NCBI GenBank assembly: GCA_903900705.1
Contig: CAIUOG010000057.1
Location: 1-64,000, forward strand
Length of the DNA: 64,000 bases
DNA from: an uncultured Acidobacteriia bacterium
Lineage (GTDB): Bacteria > Acidobacteriota > Terriglobia > Bryobacterales > Bryobacteraceae
Direction of reading: 5' to 3'
Shown: positions 18,306 to 27,596 of the stretch, piece after piece
Position numbering within the stretch: the first letter of the stretch is position 1
How the letters are laid out: each line of letters opens with the position of its first letter
The notes under the pieces: generated by a model
The model's input: only the letters and a program-made list of their open reading frames with translations
Told to the model about the DNA's origin: nothing
Databases searched by the model: none
Made by a program: the position numbers and the translations under genes

Positions 18306-19228
18306 TGCCCGCCACCGATCAAAGCGAACGTCGAATCACCGATCGGCTTCGACGACTGGCGGCGATTCCGCCCTCCTCCGAAGTCGTCCTCGGCATTGGT
18401 GACGATTGTGCCATCTACCGCCCGCGCGGTTCCGCCGAAGATCTCCTGTTTACGACGGACTTCTTCGTCGAAGGCACCCACTTTCTCCGGGAAACACACA
18501 AAGCCCCTGACGTTGCCCGCAACGCTCTGGCCCGCAGCCTCAGCGACATTGCGGCCATGGGCGGAGCGCCCCGCTTCTGCCTCGTCTCACTTTGCACCGC
18601 GAAATGGACAGACCAGAAGTGGATCGACCGCTTCTTCGACGCCCTTCTTGCCCAGGCAGCCCAATATCAAACCATCCTTGCGGGCGGAGACCTCTCGCAT
18701 GGCGACGTTGTCGCCTGCGATGTCATGCTTTGTGGCGGCGTCCCGCGCGGCAAAGCTCTCCGGCGCGACGGCGCAAAACCGGGCGATGCCATCTACGTTT
18801 CCGGGCTCCTCGGCGGCTCCGCCCTCGGTCTCGCCACAGGCAAAGGCAAAGCCTGGAAACGGCACCTGAACCCCGAACCGCGCCTCCAATTGGGTTCGTT
18901 TGTTCGAGCGGATCTGCGCGCCACCTCCGCGATCGACATCAGCGACGGCCTCTCGCTCGACCTCCGCCGCGTCTGCATCGCCTCCGGAGTGGGCGCCGAA
19001 ATCACCGATCCGCCCCGCTTCCCCGGCGTCACCCCGGACCAGGCACTCCACGGCGGCGAAGAATACGAACTGATCTTCACGGTCCCCAGGCGGCAACGCG
19101 TGCCGGACCATTTTGAAGGCCTCCCCCTCACCCGCATTGGTACGATCATCAGTAGCCCGCGCGGTGAGGTCATCTATAAAGGTAGTTCCCTGCCGCCCCG
19201 GGGCTACGATCATTTCGCTCAAAGATGA
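18305..19228 (+). CDS. thiL: Thiamine-monophosphate kinase
   Basis: A 307-residue ThiL, phosphorylating thiamine monophosphate to the active pyrophosphate. VVLGIGDDCAIYRP holds the metal aspartates, followed by TTDFFVEGTHF, NALARSLSDIAAMGG, LAGGDLSHG and the late AIDISDGLSLDL and HGGEEYELIFT motifs of the PurM-like fold. GTG start codon overlaps the preceding stop (TAGTG). The stop overlaps the methyltransferase start by four bases. The family and length fit well. Confidence 0.95.
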   Translation: MPATDQSERRITDRLRRLAAIPPSSEVVLGIGDDCAIYRPRGSAEDLLFTTDFFVEGTHFLRETHKAPDVARNALARSLSDIAAMGGAPRFCLVSLCTAKWTDQKWIDRFFDALLAQAAQYQTILAGGDLSHGDVVACDVMLCGGVPRGKALRRDGAKPGDAIYVSGLLGGSALGLATGKGKAWKRHLNPEPRLQLGSFVRADLRATSAIDISDGLSLDLRRVCIASGVGAEITDPPRFPGVTPDQALHGGEEYELIFTVPRRQRVPDHFEGLPLTRIGTIISSPRGEVIYKGSSLPPRGYDHFAQR

Positions 19229-20238
19229 ACATTCCAGACCCCGCCCCCATCATCGACCTCATGGAAGGCTTCCGGCGTTCCAAGACCCTCTTCGTCGCCG
19301 TCAACCTGGGGATCTTCGACCTCCTCGCCAACACGCCTCTCACTTCCGAAGAGGTCGCCGCCCGGCTCAACACCAACCCGGACGCCACCAACCGCCTCCT
19401 CGAAGCCTGCATGGCCCTCGGCCTCCTCGTGACGGCCGACGGAAAATTCTGCAATTCCCCGGCTGCCGACACTTACCTCCGCACCTCCAGCGACCGCGCC
19501 ATCAACGGCTATCTTCTTTATTCCAATTCGGTTCTCTACCAGCTATGGGGCAATCTCGAAGACGCCATCCGCGAAGGCACGCCCCGCTGGGAACAGACCT
19601 TCGGCTGGCCCGGCCCTATCTTCGAACACTTCTTCAGCACTCCGGAGAAGATGCGCACCTTCACCATGGGCATGCACGGTCTGGGCGTCTCCACCTCGCC
19701 TGACGTCGTCCGCGCCTTTGACCTCAGCCGCTTCCAAACCATGGCCGACCTTGGCGCGGCCACCGGCCACCTCGTCATCGCCGCCTGTGAAACCTGGCCC
19801 CAGCTGCGCGGCATCGTTTTCGACCTCGAAAAGGTCACGGCTCTCGCCCGCGAATTCGTCGACAAGTCCCCCGCCAGTGACCGGATCACCATCCTCCCCG
19901 GCGATTTCTTTACCGGCGAACTGCCCGACGCCGACCTCTATGCTCTCGGTCGCATCCTCCACGACTGGCCCGAACACAGGATCCGGACTCTGCTCCGCCG
20001 CATCTGCGACAAACTCCCTTCGGGCGGCGCGCTGCTCATCGCCGAAAAGCTGCTCACCGAAGATCGCCGGGAACCCATCGGCGCTCACATGCAGTCCCTC
20101 AGTATGCTGATTTGTACCGAAGGCAAAGAACGCAGTCTTTCCGAGTATCAGGCGCTGCTCACAGAGGCGGGCTTTGCGAAGGTGGACGGCAAACGCACCG
20201 GCAGGTACCTCGACGCCATTCTGGCAACGAAAGGTTGA
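19225..20238 (+). CDS. SAM-dependent O-methyltransferase (hydroxyindole/CrtF-like family)
   Basis: A 337-residue protein with an N-terminal dimerisation/winged-helix domain (residues 10-90, with VNLGIFDLLANTPLTSEEVAARL) and a C-terminal Rossmann methyltransferase domain. The SAM motif reads ADLGAATGHL, somewhat degenerate from the usual DVGGGxG; GDFFTGELPDADLYALGRILHDW includes the histidine that serves as base in this family. Relatives methylate phenolics, carotenoid hydroxyls or polyketides, and the substrate here is unknown. Four-base overlap with thiL indicates coupling. No polyketide or carotenoid genes are nearby. Confidence 0.8.
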   Translation: MNIPDPAPIIDLMEGFRRSKTLFVAVNLGIFDLLANTPLTSEEVAARLNTNPDATNRLLEACMALGLLVTADGKFCNSPAADTYLRTSSDRAINGYLLYSNSVLYQLWGNLEDAIREGTPRWEQTFGWPGPIFEHFFSTPEKMRTFTMGMHGLGVSTSPDVVRAFDLSRFQTMADLGAATGHLVIAACETWPQLRGIVFDLEKVTALAREFVDKSPASDRITILPGDFFTGELPDADLYALGRILHDWPEHRIRTLLRRICDKLPSGGALLIAEKLLTEDRREPIGAHMQSLSMLICTEGKERSLSEYQALLTEAGFAKVDGKRTGRYLDAILATKG

Positions 20239-20252
20239 TAGATACAAAGAAC

Positions 20253-21164
20253 ATGTCCGTGACCATTGAGAAGACTGCCTGGGGTGGCTGGCCCAACTGC
20301 TACCGGATCTCGAATGGCGAGATTGAACTGATTGTGACCAGCGATATCGGCCCGCGCGTCATGCGCTGCGGCTTTGTCGGCGGCCAGAATTTCTTCCGTG
20401 TCTTTGAAGACCAGATGGGCAAGGTCGGCGAGAAGGAATGGCAGTTCCGCGGCGGTCACCGCATCTGGCTCGCGCCCGAAGACTTCACGCGCACCTACGC
20501 CCGCGACAACGATCCCGCCGAAATCGAAATCCACCAGGGCATCCTCACCGCTACCCAGACCATCGAACCGGAAACCGGCCTGCGGAAACAGTTGGTCATC
20601 CGCATGGACCCCGAAGGCACAGGTGTCGAAATCCTCCACCGCATGCAGAACACCCTCCCCTTCGCCATCCGTTACGCGTCATGGGCGCTGACCATGATGG
20701 CCCAGGGTGGTACCGGCGTCACCGGTTTCCCGCCGCGTGGCCGTCACGAAGAAATCCTCGCGCCCACCAACCCGCTCGTCATGTGGGCTTTTACAGATCT
20801 GCGCGACCCGCGCTGGCTGTTCCTCCACAAATACCTGGTGCTGCATCACGACCCCCAAAACACCGACCACACCAAGCTCGGCCTCTTCAACGAAAAGACC
20901 TGGGGCGCTTACATTCTCAATGGAGAGATGTTTCTGAAGAAGTACACCGCTGACCACACCAAAACCTACCCGGATATGGGGTGTTCCTACGAAACCTTCG
21001 CGAGCGACGGCATGCTGGAACTCGAAACCCTCGGTCCCCTCACGGAAGTCGAACCCGGCGGATGGCTCGATCACACCGAGACCTGGTCACTGTATCGAAA
21101 CGTTCATTTAACCGAATGGTCAGATGACTCGCTGGACCAGCTCTTTACGCCGCTGTTAGCCTAA
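20253..21164 (+). CDS. Galactose-mutarotase-like protein of unknown function
   Basis: A 303-residue cytoplasmic protein without signal peptide. The N-terminal YRISNGEIELIVTSDIGPRVMRCGFVGG-type opening and the beta-rich content with WLAPEDF, GTGVEILHRMQNT and SYETFASDGMLELETLGPL suggest the aldose-1-epimerase-like (galactose mutarotase) beta-sandwich seen in DUF4380-type proteins. The start at 20253 follows the methyltransferase by 14 bases; an in-frame ATG upstream lies inside that gene and is less likely. Possible role in handling a sugar derivative; not known. Confidence 0.65.
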   Translation: MSVTIEKTAWGGWPNCYRISNGEIELIVTSDIGPRVMRCGFVGGQNFFRVFEDQMGKVGEKEWQFRGGHRIWLAPEDFTRTYARDNDPAEIEIHQGILTATQTIEPETGLRKQLVIRMDPEGTGVEILHRMQNTLPFAIRYASWALTMMAQGGTGVTGFPPRGRHEEILAPTNPLVMWAFTDLRDPRWLFLHKYLVLHHDPQNTDHTKLGLFNEKTWGAYILNGEMFLKKYTADHTKTYPDMGCSYETFASDGMLELETLGPLTEVEPGGWLDHTETWSLYRNVHLTEWSDDSLDQLFTPLLA

Positions 21165-21173
21165 AGGTTATAC

Positions 21174-22571
21174 ATGAGAGTCACGGTTATCGGCACCGGC
21201 TACGTTGGAACTGTGACGGGGGCCTGTCTCGCGTATCTCGGCCATCACGTCACGTGCGTCGATACGGACGCCGCCAAAATCGGAAAACTCCGCCTCGGTC
21301 TCGCGCCCATCTATGAACCCGGCCTCGAAGAACTGATCGCCCTCGCCCGTTCGAACGGCGGCATCGACTTCGAAACCGACATGACCGTGCCGGTTCGCGA
21401 AAGCGACGTCATCTTCATCGCCGTCGGCACCCCGCCACTGCCCTCCGGTGAGTCCGATCTCACCTCGCTCGAAGCCGCCGCCCGTGCTATCGGCGCATCC
21501 ATGGATTCCTCCCGGTTCCGCGTCGTCGTCAACAAATCCACCGTTCCCGTCGGCTCCGGCAACCTGGTTGGTACCCTGGTGCGCGAAGGCCTCCAGGATC
21601 ACACGGTCACATTTGGCGTCGCCAGCAATCCCGAATTCCTTCGCGAAGGTTCCGCCATTCACGACTCGCTGTATCCGGATCGCATCGTCGTCGGCGCCGA
21701 AGATGAGCGCACCGTTCAGGTGATGCGCCGCCTTTACCAGCCGCTCGTCGAACAGCTGTTTGCCGACCCCTCGTTCAGCCCCCGGCCCCTCTCCATGCAG
21801 CCGGTTCCCATGGTCACCACCACGCTGACCAGCGCGGAAATGATCAAATACTCGGCCAACGCCTTCCTCGCCACCAAGATCGGCTTCGCCAATGAAATCG
21901 CCAACATCTGTGAACGGGTCGGAGCGGACGTCACCGAGGTCATGAAAGGCATCGGTCTCGATTCCCGCATCGGGCGCTCGTTCCTGAATGCCGGCATCGG
22001 CTGGGGTGGCAGTTGCTTCGGCAAAGACATCAGTTCCCTGCTCCACACCGCCTCCGAATACGGTTATCAGGCGCGCCTGCTCGAAGCCTCGGTTGCCGTC
22101 AACCGGCTCCAGCGCCAGATCGTCATCCAGAAGCTGCAGGAGAAGTTGTTCATCCTGAAAGGCCGCACCGTCGCTCTCCTCGGGCTCGCCTTCAAGCCCA
22201 ACACGGATGACCTGCGCGATGCCCCCAGTCTCCAGATCGCCGAAAAGCTCCTCCAGATGGGCGCGCGCGTCCGGGCCTACGACCCCATCGCCATGTCGGT
22301 CTGCCGCGCCCAGCATCCCGACCTCCGCATCTCCTACTGCGCCGACGCCCAATCCGCCGCCGAACATGCCGACGCCCTGGTTCTGGTCACCGAATGGCCT
22401 GAGTTCGCCAGCCTGGACCTCGCCGACATGGCGCGCCGCATGAGCCAGGCCGTCCTCATTGATGGCCGAAACCTCTTCGACCCCGCCCGTGCCCGAGCCG
22501 CGGGATTCGAGTATGCCGGAATCGGCCGTTCCACCGGCAAGCCTGTCCGCGCCGACGCAGCCAACCGTTAA
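21174..22571 (+). CDS. ugd: UDP-glucose 6-dehydrogenase
   Basis: A 465-residue nucleotide-sugar dehydrogenase that oxidises UDP-glucose to UDP-glucuronate in two steps. NAD-binding motif GTGYVGTVTGACLA at residues 7-20, YEPGLEELI, VGTPP, NKSTVPVGSG and NPEFLREGSA are conserved; the catalytic cysteine is in GWGGSCFGKD near residue 280; the C-terminal UDP-binding domain contains GLAFKPNTDDLRDAPS. It lies nine bases after the mutarotase-like gene. UDP-glucuronate would feed polysaccharide synthesis, but no glycosyltransferase operon is adjacent. Confidence 0.95.
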   Translation: MRVTVIGTGYVGTVTGACLAYLGHHVTCVDTDAAKIGKLRLGLAPIYEPGLEELIALARSNGGIDFETDMTVPVRESDVIFIAVGTPPLPSGESDLTSLEAAARAIGASMDSSRFRVVVNKSTVPVGSGNLVGTLVREGLQDHTVTFGVASNPEFLREGSAIHDSLYPDRIVVGAEDERTVQVMRRLYQPLVEQLFADPSFSPRPLSMQPVPMVTTTLTSAEMIKYSANAFLATKIGFANEIANICERVGADVTEVMKGIGLDSRIGRSFLNAGIGWGGSCFGKDISSLLHTASEYGYQARLLEASVAVNRLQRQIVIQKLQEKLFILKGRTVALLGLAFKPNTDDLRDAPSLQIAEKLLQMGARVRAYDPIAMSVCRAQHPDLRISYCADAQSAAEHADALVLVTEWPEFASLDLADMARRMSQAVLIDGRNLFDPARARAAGFEYAGIGRSTGKPVRADAANR

Positions 22572-22620
22572 TCCGCTGCCCGTGCGGTAAATTGGAGGTT
22601 ACACACCTCTCTTATTCCTC

Positions 22621-23268
22621 ATGGGTATTGTCATCGCAATCGACGGCCCCGCCGGCGCGGGTAAGAGTACGATTGCGCGCCTTCTCGCCAGCCGTCTCCA
22701 GTACACCTACATCGATACCGGCGCCATGTACCGCTCCATCGCCCTCCTGGCCGGCCGCCAGGGCGTCAGCATGGAAGACGCCGCTCGCCTCGAAGCCCTT
22801 GCCGCTGCGGCGGAAATCGAACTGCTGCCCGAAGGCCGTGTTTGTCTGAATGGCGAGGATATTACCGATTCCATCCGAACCCCTGAAGTCTCCGCCGGGG
22901 CTTCCAAAGTCGCGGCTATCGGCGGCGTTCGCGTCGCCCTCGTGGCCCGGCAACGCCAGATTGCGGAACGGCGGAACGTCGTGATGGAAGGTCGGGACAT
23001 CGGCACCGTCGTCTTCCCGAATGCCCGCGTCAAGGTCTTTCTGGATGCCGACCCCGGAGAGCGCGTGCGCCGCCGTCAGGGTGATCTGCCCTCGACCGTC
23101 TCCGCCGAGGAGCTCGCCGCGCAACTAGCCGAGCGCGACGCCCGTGACCGCGGGCGCGCCGAATCCCCGCTGGTCCAGGCGCAGGACGCCGTTTATCTGA
23201 ATTCCACGGGCCTTACGCCCGACGAAGTTATCGAAAAGATCCTTGAAATCGTGAGAAGGGAAAAGTAA
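22621..23268 (+). CDS. cmk: Cytidylate kinase
   Basis: A 215-residue (d)CMP kinase. The P-loop IDGPAGAGKSTIARLLA begins at residue 7, with YIDTGAMYRSIALLA just after, EGRDIGTVVFPNA near 125 and the lid RVRRRQGD near 150, all characteristic. Standard length. lysC starts two bases after its stop, so the two are co-transcribed. Confidence 0.96.
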   Translation: MGIVIAIDGPAGAGKSTIARLLASRLQYTYIDTGAMYRSIALLAGRQGVSMEDAARLEALAAAAEIELLPEGRVCLNGEDITDSIRTPEVSAGASKVAAIGGVRVALVARQRQIAERRNVVMEGRDIGTVVFPNARVKVFLDADPGERVRRRQGDLPSTVSAEELAAQLAERDARDRGRAESPLVQAQDAVYLNSTGLTPDEVIEKILEIVRREK

Positions 23269-23270
23269 GC

Positions 23271-24674
23271 TTGCAGGCTCTGTTAGTCATGAAGTTCGGC
23301 GGCACCAGCGTTGGGTCGGCCGAGAGGATGAAGGTCGCGTGCGACCTGATCGCGAAGGAAGCCTCCCGGCGTCCCGTCACCGCGGTGGTATCCGCTATGT
23401 CGAAGATCACCGATCTTCTGCTCGAAACCACCCGTTGTGCCGAGGCGGGTGACCAGACCGGCATCGACCGCGGCCTCGCCACCCTCGAAACCCGGCATCT
23501 CGAAGCCGCTGAACAGCTGGTCTCCGCTGCCGATTTGGAGCGCGTACAGCAGGAAGTCCGCGACCTGGTCGCCGATTTCCGCCGCATCGTCAGCGGCATG
23601 CAGATGCTGGGCTACCGCCCCCCGCGCGCCGTCGACGAAGCGATTGCCGTTGGCGAACGCCTCTCGGCGCTGCTGGTGAGCGAACATCTGCGCTCCCGAG
23701 GCCTGAAAGCGACGGCTGTGAATGCGGCCGAAGCCGTGGTCACCGACGCTGTTTTCAACAACGCCTCGCCCCTGATGGACGCCACCCGCGAAAAGGCCAA
23801 CGCGCGCCTCCAGCCGCTGCTACAAGCGGGCGAAACCCCCATCGTCACCGGGTTTAACGGCGCCACTACCGACGGTCGCCCCACAACTCTGGGCCGCGGC
23901 GGGTCCGATTTTTCGGCCTCCATCCTGGCCGCCGCTCTCGGCGCGGCCGAGCTCTGGATCTGGACCGACGTCGATGGCATCATGACCGCCGACCCGCGCC
24001 TGGTACCGGACGCCAAAATCCTCGACGAGATCACCTACAGCGAAGCCGCGGAACTGGCCTACGCCGGAGCGAAAGTGCTGCATCCCCGCACCTTAGCCCC
24101 GCTCGTCGAACGCCGCATCCCGGTCTGGAGCAAGAACAGCTTCTCCCCCGATAAGCCCGGCACCCGCATCGTTCCGGCGCTCACCGCCGGCAACTCGGGA
24201 GCGCGCGCCGTCACCTCCATGGGGAACGTCGCGCTCGTCTCGCTCGAACCCTCAAACTCCGCCGTCAGCGGCGTCCACATCATGGCAAAGGCGCTCGACG
24301 CGCTCGACCGTGTGAACGTAGAAATCCTCGCCCTCTCCAGTTCCAGTTACCGTCAAAGCTTCTGCTTCCTGGTTCGCAATGAGGAACTCGACAAGGCGAG
24401 CGAGGCCATCGAAACCGCCCTCGCTCTGGAACTGACGCACGGCTACGTCAACGGCATTGAAGTGGATCGCAATGTCGGGCTGCTCGCCGTGGTGGGCGAA
24501 GGGATGCGCGGAGCGTGGGGTCTGGCGGGCCGGATCTTTACCGCGATCTCCCGCGAGAACGTGAACGTCATCGCCATTGCCCAGGGTTCCAGCGAACTGA
24601 CCATCTCCGTGGTGGTGCGGCGCGACGGCCTCGAAAAGGCAGTACGCGCCGTCCACACCGAATGTCATCTTTAA
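23271..24674 (+). CDS. lysC: Aspartate kinase (monofunctional, with ACT domains)
   Basis: A 467-residue aspartokinase, first step of the lysine/threonine/methionine pathway. VMKFGGTSVG opens the kinase domain; VTGFNGATTDGRPTTLGRGGSDFSA and IWTDVDGIMTADPR are the substrate and nucleotide motifs. Two ACT domains follow residue 310 (VSLEPSNSAVSGVHIMAKAL and LLAVVGEGMRGAWGLAGRIF) and probably give feedback inhibition. The start shown is TTG with GAGAAGGG about eleven bases upstream; the ATG at 23289, directly before KFGGTS, is the alternative. No lysine or threonine genes follow. Confidence 0.95.
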   Translation: MQALLVMKFGGTSVGSAERMKVACDLIAKEASRRPVTAVVSAMSKITDLLLETTRCAEAGDQTGIDRGLATLETRHLEAAEQLVSAADLERVQQEVRDLVADFRRIVSGMQMLGYRPPRAVDEAIAVGERLSALLVSEHLRSRGLKATAVNAAEAVVTDAVFNNASPLMDATREKANARLQPLLQAGETPIVTGFNGATTDGRPTTLGRGGSDFSASILAAALGAAELWIWTDVDGIMTADPRLVPDAKILDEITYSEAAELAYAGAKVLHPRTLAPLVERRIPVWSKNSFSPDKPGTRIVPALTAGNSGARAVTSMGNVALVSLEPSNSAVSGVHIMAKALDALDRVNVEILALSSSSYRQSFCFLVRNEELDKASEAIETALALELTHGYVNGIEVDRNVGLLAVVGEGMRGAWGLAGRIFTAISRENVNVIAIAQGSSELTISVVVRRDGLEKAVRAVHTECHL

Positions 24675-24685
24675 GCGGGTCGAAT

Positions 24686-25957
24686 TTAGTGCGTTGAAGC
24701 GGCAACGGCCAGGGCAATCAGCGACTTGATCCCTGGCACGATGCTGCCGGCATCCGCGTTTTCTTCGAGCCGGTGCGGCATCCGTTCCATGACGGCGCCC
24801 ACCGCTACGGCCGGAATCCCCATGCTTACCGCAATATTTGCATCGGTCGACCCAACGTCCGCCGGTTTGATCTCCGGCGTACCCGCCTTCCGGAAGTAGT
24901 TCGTGGTCCCGAGCGCCGTCTGCACCAGCGGGTGGTTCAGCCGTTCGGCGGCCGACCGCGCCTTTGAATAGTCGTAGGCGATCTTCGTTTCCGCCCGGAA
25001 ACCCACGCCTTCCTTCTCCGCCGCGCCCCGCACAGCCTTCATGACCGCCGTCTCCAGTTGATCCTGCGTGGTGCTGTCGGTCGACCGCAGATCCACCGTC
25101 AGCCAGGCTTCCCGTGGAATCGCATTCACCACCGTGCCGCCACCAATCATGCCGACGTTAATCACCGGCAGTTTGAACGAATCGAGTCCCTCCACCAGTT
25201 TCGGCAGCGGAATGTCATACAGCGCGTCGATCGCCTTCGCAACAGCCTTGGCCGGGCTCGGCGCTCCCCGGCTCTCCATCGTATGCGCGCCCGGCGAAGT
25301 GTAATAGAACTGGAACTGGCTGATCCGCAACGCTCCGTACCAGACCTGCGTGGACGAAAGATCCACCGCGACAAAGAGATCCGGCTTGTAACCGCTCTTC
25401 TCCAGCCAGTACTTCGCGCCCAGCAGACCGACTTCTTCCTGCACGGACGCGAGGAAGATCACGTCGCCCTTCGTCTTCACGCCGCCCCGGTTGAGCGCGC
25501 GGAACATCTCCAGCGTCGCCATCAGGTTAGAGGTGTCGTCCCCCACGCCAGGCGCGCTGATCACATCGCCTTCGCGTTTGACTTTGATCGGCGTGCCTTC
25601 CGGGAAGACGGTATCGGTATGCGCCGCGAAAACAATGCCGGGCCCGCCGCCGGTGCCCTTGCGGACGCCGCTCACATTGAAAATGTCATCGGTCTTAATA
25701 TCCGAGAGACCCAGTTTCTCCATCTCCGCCCGGATATACTTCGCGCGCGCCTGTTCCTTACCGGAGGGGGCGGGAATCTCCACCAGCCGGATCCACTCGT
25801 CCACAATCGGCGCGGCCCGCTCGTCCACCGAATCCATGGCTTTCTTGACTTCCGGCTGCCGCAGCAGTGCGGGGTCGAACCAGGACTTCTGGCCGAAGGC
25901 GGCCGGGGCAAGAAGCAGCGCGAAAAGCAGTGGAGACAGCGGCGTGGATTTGGTCAT
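24686..25957 (-). CDS. Exported M20-family metallopeptidase
   Basis: A 423-residue peptidase T/ArgE-like enzyme with a Sec signal peptide (LSPLLFALLLAPAAFGQ). Dizinc ligands are visible: His in FAAHTDTVFPEG, Asp in APGVGDDTSNL, the EE pair in SVQEEVGLLG, Asp in VAVDLSS, and a late His in RMPHRLEENA. A dimerisation domain lies around residues 215-330. Probably cleaves peptides or acylated amino acids in the periplasm. Its ATG overlaps the nrdR stop by four bases, making it the last gene of a three-gene reverse operon. Confidence 0.88.
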   Translation of the reverse strand: MTKSTPLSPLLFALLLAPAAFGQKSWFDPALLRQPEVKKAMDSVDERAAPIVDEWIRLVEIPAPSGKEQARAKYIRAEMEKLGLSDIKTDDIFNVSGVRKGTGGGPGIVFAAHTDTVFPEGTPIKVKREGDVISAPGVGDDTSNLMATLEMFRALNRGGVKTKGDVIFLASVQEEVGLLGAKYWLEKSGYKPDLFVAVDLSSTQVWYGALRISQFQFYYTSPGAHTMESRGAPSPAKAVAKAIDALYDIPLPKLVEGLDSFKLPVINVGMIGGGTVVNAIPREAWLTVDLRSTDSTTQDQLETAVMKAVRGAAEKEGVGFRAETKIAYDYSKARSAAERLNHPLVQTALGTTNYFRKAGTPEIKPADVGSTDANIAVSMGIPAVAVGAVMERMPHRLEENADAGSIVPGIKSLIALAVAASTH

Positions 25958-26409
25958 GTCGGTCGTGTGAGAGTTCTGAGTTCGTTGAGGAAGGCCTGTT
26001 CGTCCTGGAAATCGCGATAGACGGACGCGAACCGCACATACGCAATCTTGTCGATGCCGCGCAGGTGGTCCATCAGATATTCGCCGATTTCGATTGTGCT
26101 GATCTCCCGCTCGGGCGACTCCGTCACTCGGGTTTCCACCATATTGACCAGTTCCGAAAGCTTCATCATGCTGATGGGCCGCTTCTCACAGGCCTTCAGC
26201 AGACCGCCCAGAACCTTCTGTCGGTCAAACTTTTCGCGCCGGCCATCTTTTTTGATGACCATGTAAGGAACTTCGTCGATGCGTTCATACGTGGTGAAGC
26301 GCTTCTCGCAGCTGAGGCACTGGCGGCGCCGGCGAATGGAATCGCCTTCCTTACTCTCCCGGGAATCAATCACCCGGTCTTCCATATGTCCGCAAAATGG
26401 GCAGGTCAT
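25954..26409 (-). CDS. nrdR: Transcriptional repressor NrdR
   Basis: A 151-residue regulator of ribonucleotide reductase genes. The N-terminal zinc ribbon has CPFCGHMEDRVIDSRESKEG and RRRQCLSCEKRFTTYE, an almost invariant NrdR signature, followed by an ATP-cone domain (residues 49-139, VIKKDGRREKFDRQKV). Length is standard. It is sandwiched with four-base overlaps between the flippase-like gene and the M20 peptidase; neither neighbour has an obvious link to nucleotide reduction. Confidence 0.97.
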   Translation of the reverse strand: MTCPFCGHMEDRVIDSRESKEGDSIRRRRQCLSCEKRFTTYERIDEVPYMVIKKDGRREKFDRQKVLGGLLKACEKRPISMMKLSELVNMVETRVTESPEREISTIEIGEYLMDHLRGIDKIAYVRFASVYRDFQDEQAFLNELRTLTRPT

Positions 26410-27461
26410 GCGAGTGTACCTTCTTCAGCTTCCCGAATCCGGGCCCAGGTGAGACCCTCGTGAACCGCCAGCAGGACACCCACCGGCAGGATTGCCACGA
26501 ACGAGACCAGCCAGAGCAGCAGACCGAGACCAGTGGCGACCTCGATCGGCACCCCGAAAATCTCCGTCAGAACCAGGACGGCGGTCACCTGAGCCCCGCC
26601 TCCCACGGCGGGCAATTGCACCAGCGATCCGAACGAAACAAATCCCATCAGGATCAGAACATCGATGGGCGCGAACCGCACCGCGTTCCCGAAGGCCTTC
26701 AGAACGCAAGCATAACAGGCCGCAATCAACAGCCACTCCACCACGGTGTACGCAATCAGCCTCACGGTGGCTGCCTGGCTTTTCGTGCAGCGCACTCCGT
26801 CGAGGAACCCTTCCACCACCTTTTGTACCTTTGCAAGATGATGCTCCGCCAGAAAACCGAGCGCCCCCGGAATCCAGCCCTGGATCCGGTGGCTGCTGTA
26901 ACGCATCGCAATCAGGATCGCCAGGCAACCCGCCGCCCCGGCGCCGATCACTGTGCCGCCGACTTCAAGCGCCCACGAAAGCGTGGGGCCCAGCACAACT
27001 CCCGATTTCCGGACCTGACTCAGCGCGAAGCCGAAGACGGCGAGCGCGATCAGTACATCGTAAAGCCGCTCCACCACCCACGCGGCAACCTGCGAGGAAA
27101 ACGGGACATCTTCCTTTACTGCAATCAGATAGGGGCGAACCATCTCCGCCGCGCGCCCCAGCGCCATGGCGGCCGAATAGCCAATAATCGTGGCGGAAAG
27201 CAGGTTCCACAGACTCGCCTTCGGACGCAGCGGCCGGATCAGCACCGCCCAGCGCAGTGCCCGGACCACGTAGGTCCCGTAGGCGCAAACCAGCGAGGTG
27301 GCCAGCCAGCGACCGTCCAAACCCACCACGGCAGAGGCGAACACACTCCAGTTGAACGCCTTTTCCCTCGTCCCATACGCGAAAGCCCAGATCGCGGCGG
27401 CTGCGACGAGCAGGGTCGCGGCAAAAATCTTCTTCCGATGTTGCTGATGGGCTGCTGTCAA
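26406..27461 (-). CDS. Lysylphosphatidylglycerol synthase-type transmembrane protein (flippase-like)
   Basis: About 351 residues with roughly eight hydrophobic segments. Motifs of the LPG_synthase_TM/UPF0104 family are present: GRWLATSLVCAYGTYVVRALRW, GYSAAMALGRAAEMVRPYLI, AAWVVERLYDVL and the late QLPAVGGGAQVTAVLVLTE. Homologues include the membrane half of MprF and stand-alone proteins thought to move lipids. The reading frame is open much further upstream, but that part overlaps the sigma-factor gene and is arginine-rich; a TTG at 27461 just before the first membrane segment is the best start seen. Its stop overlaps the nrdR start by four bases. Confidence 0.8.
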   Translation of the reverse strand: MTAAHQQHRKKIFAATLLVAAAAIWAFAYGTREKAFNWSVFASAVVGLDGRWLATSLVCAYGTYVVRALRWAVLIRPLRPKASLWNLLSATIIGYSAAMALGRAAEMVRPYLIAVKEDVPFSSQVAAWVVERLYDVLIALAVFGFALSQVRKSGVVLGPTLSWALEVGGTVIGAGAAGCLAILIAMRYSSHRIQGWIPGALGFLAEHHLAKVQKVVEGFLDGVRCTKSQAATVRLIAYTVVEWLLIAACYACVLKAFGNAVRFAPIDVLILMGFVSFGSLVQLPAVGGGAQVTAVLVLTEIFGVPIEVATGLGLLLWLVSFVAILPVGVLLAVHEGLTWARIREAEEGTLA

Positions 27462-27596
27462 TAAAATACCGGCGAGGTCCAGACTACCAAAAAATTGGAT
27501 TCCGGAAAAAATGAACCTATCATGATAATGCCTCGTTCCTTCATACGGAAAGGTTTGGCGGCAGCACTTGACTCTGCCGTTAGGTATAAGGCGACT

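Noticed and set aside
21168-22367. A 399-codon reverse frame opposite ugd.
   Set aside because: ugd is unmistakable on the forward strand; the reverse translation is Gly/Asp-rich filler.
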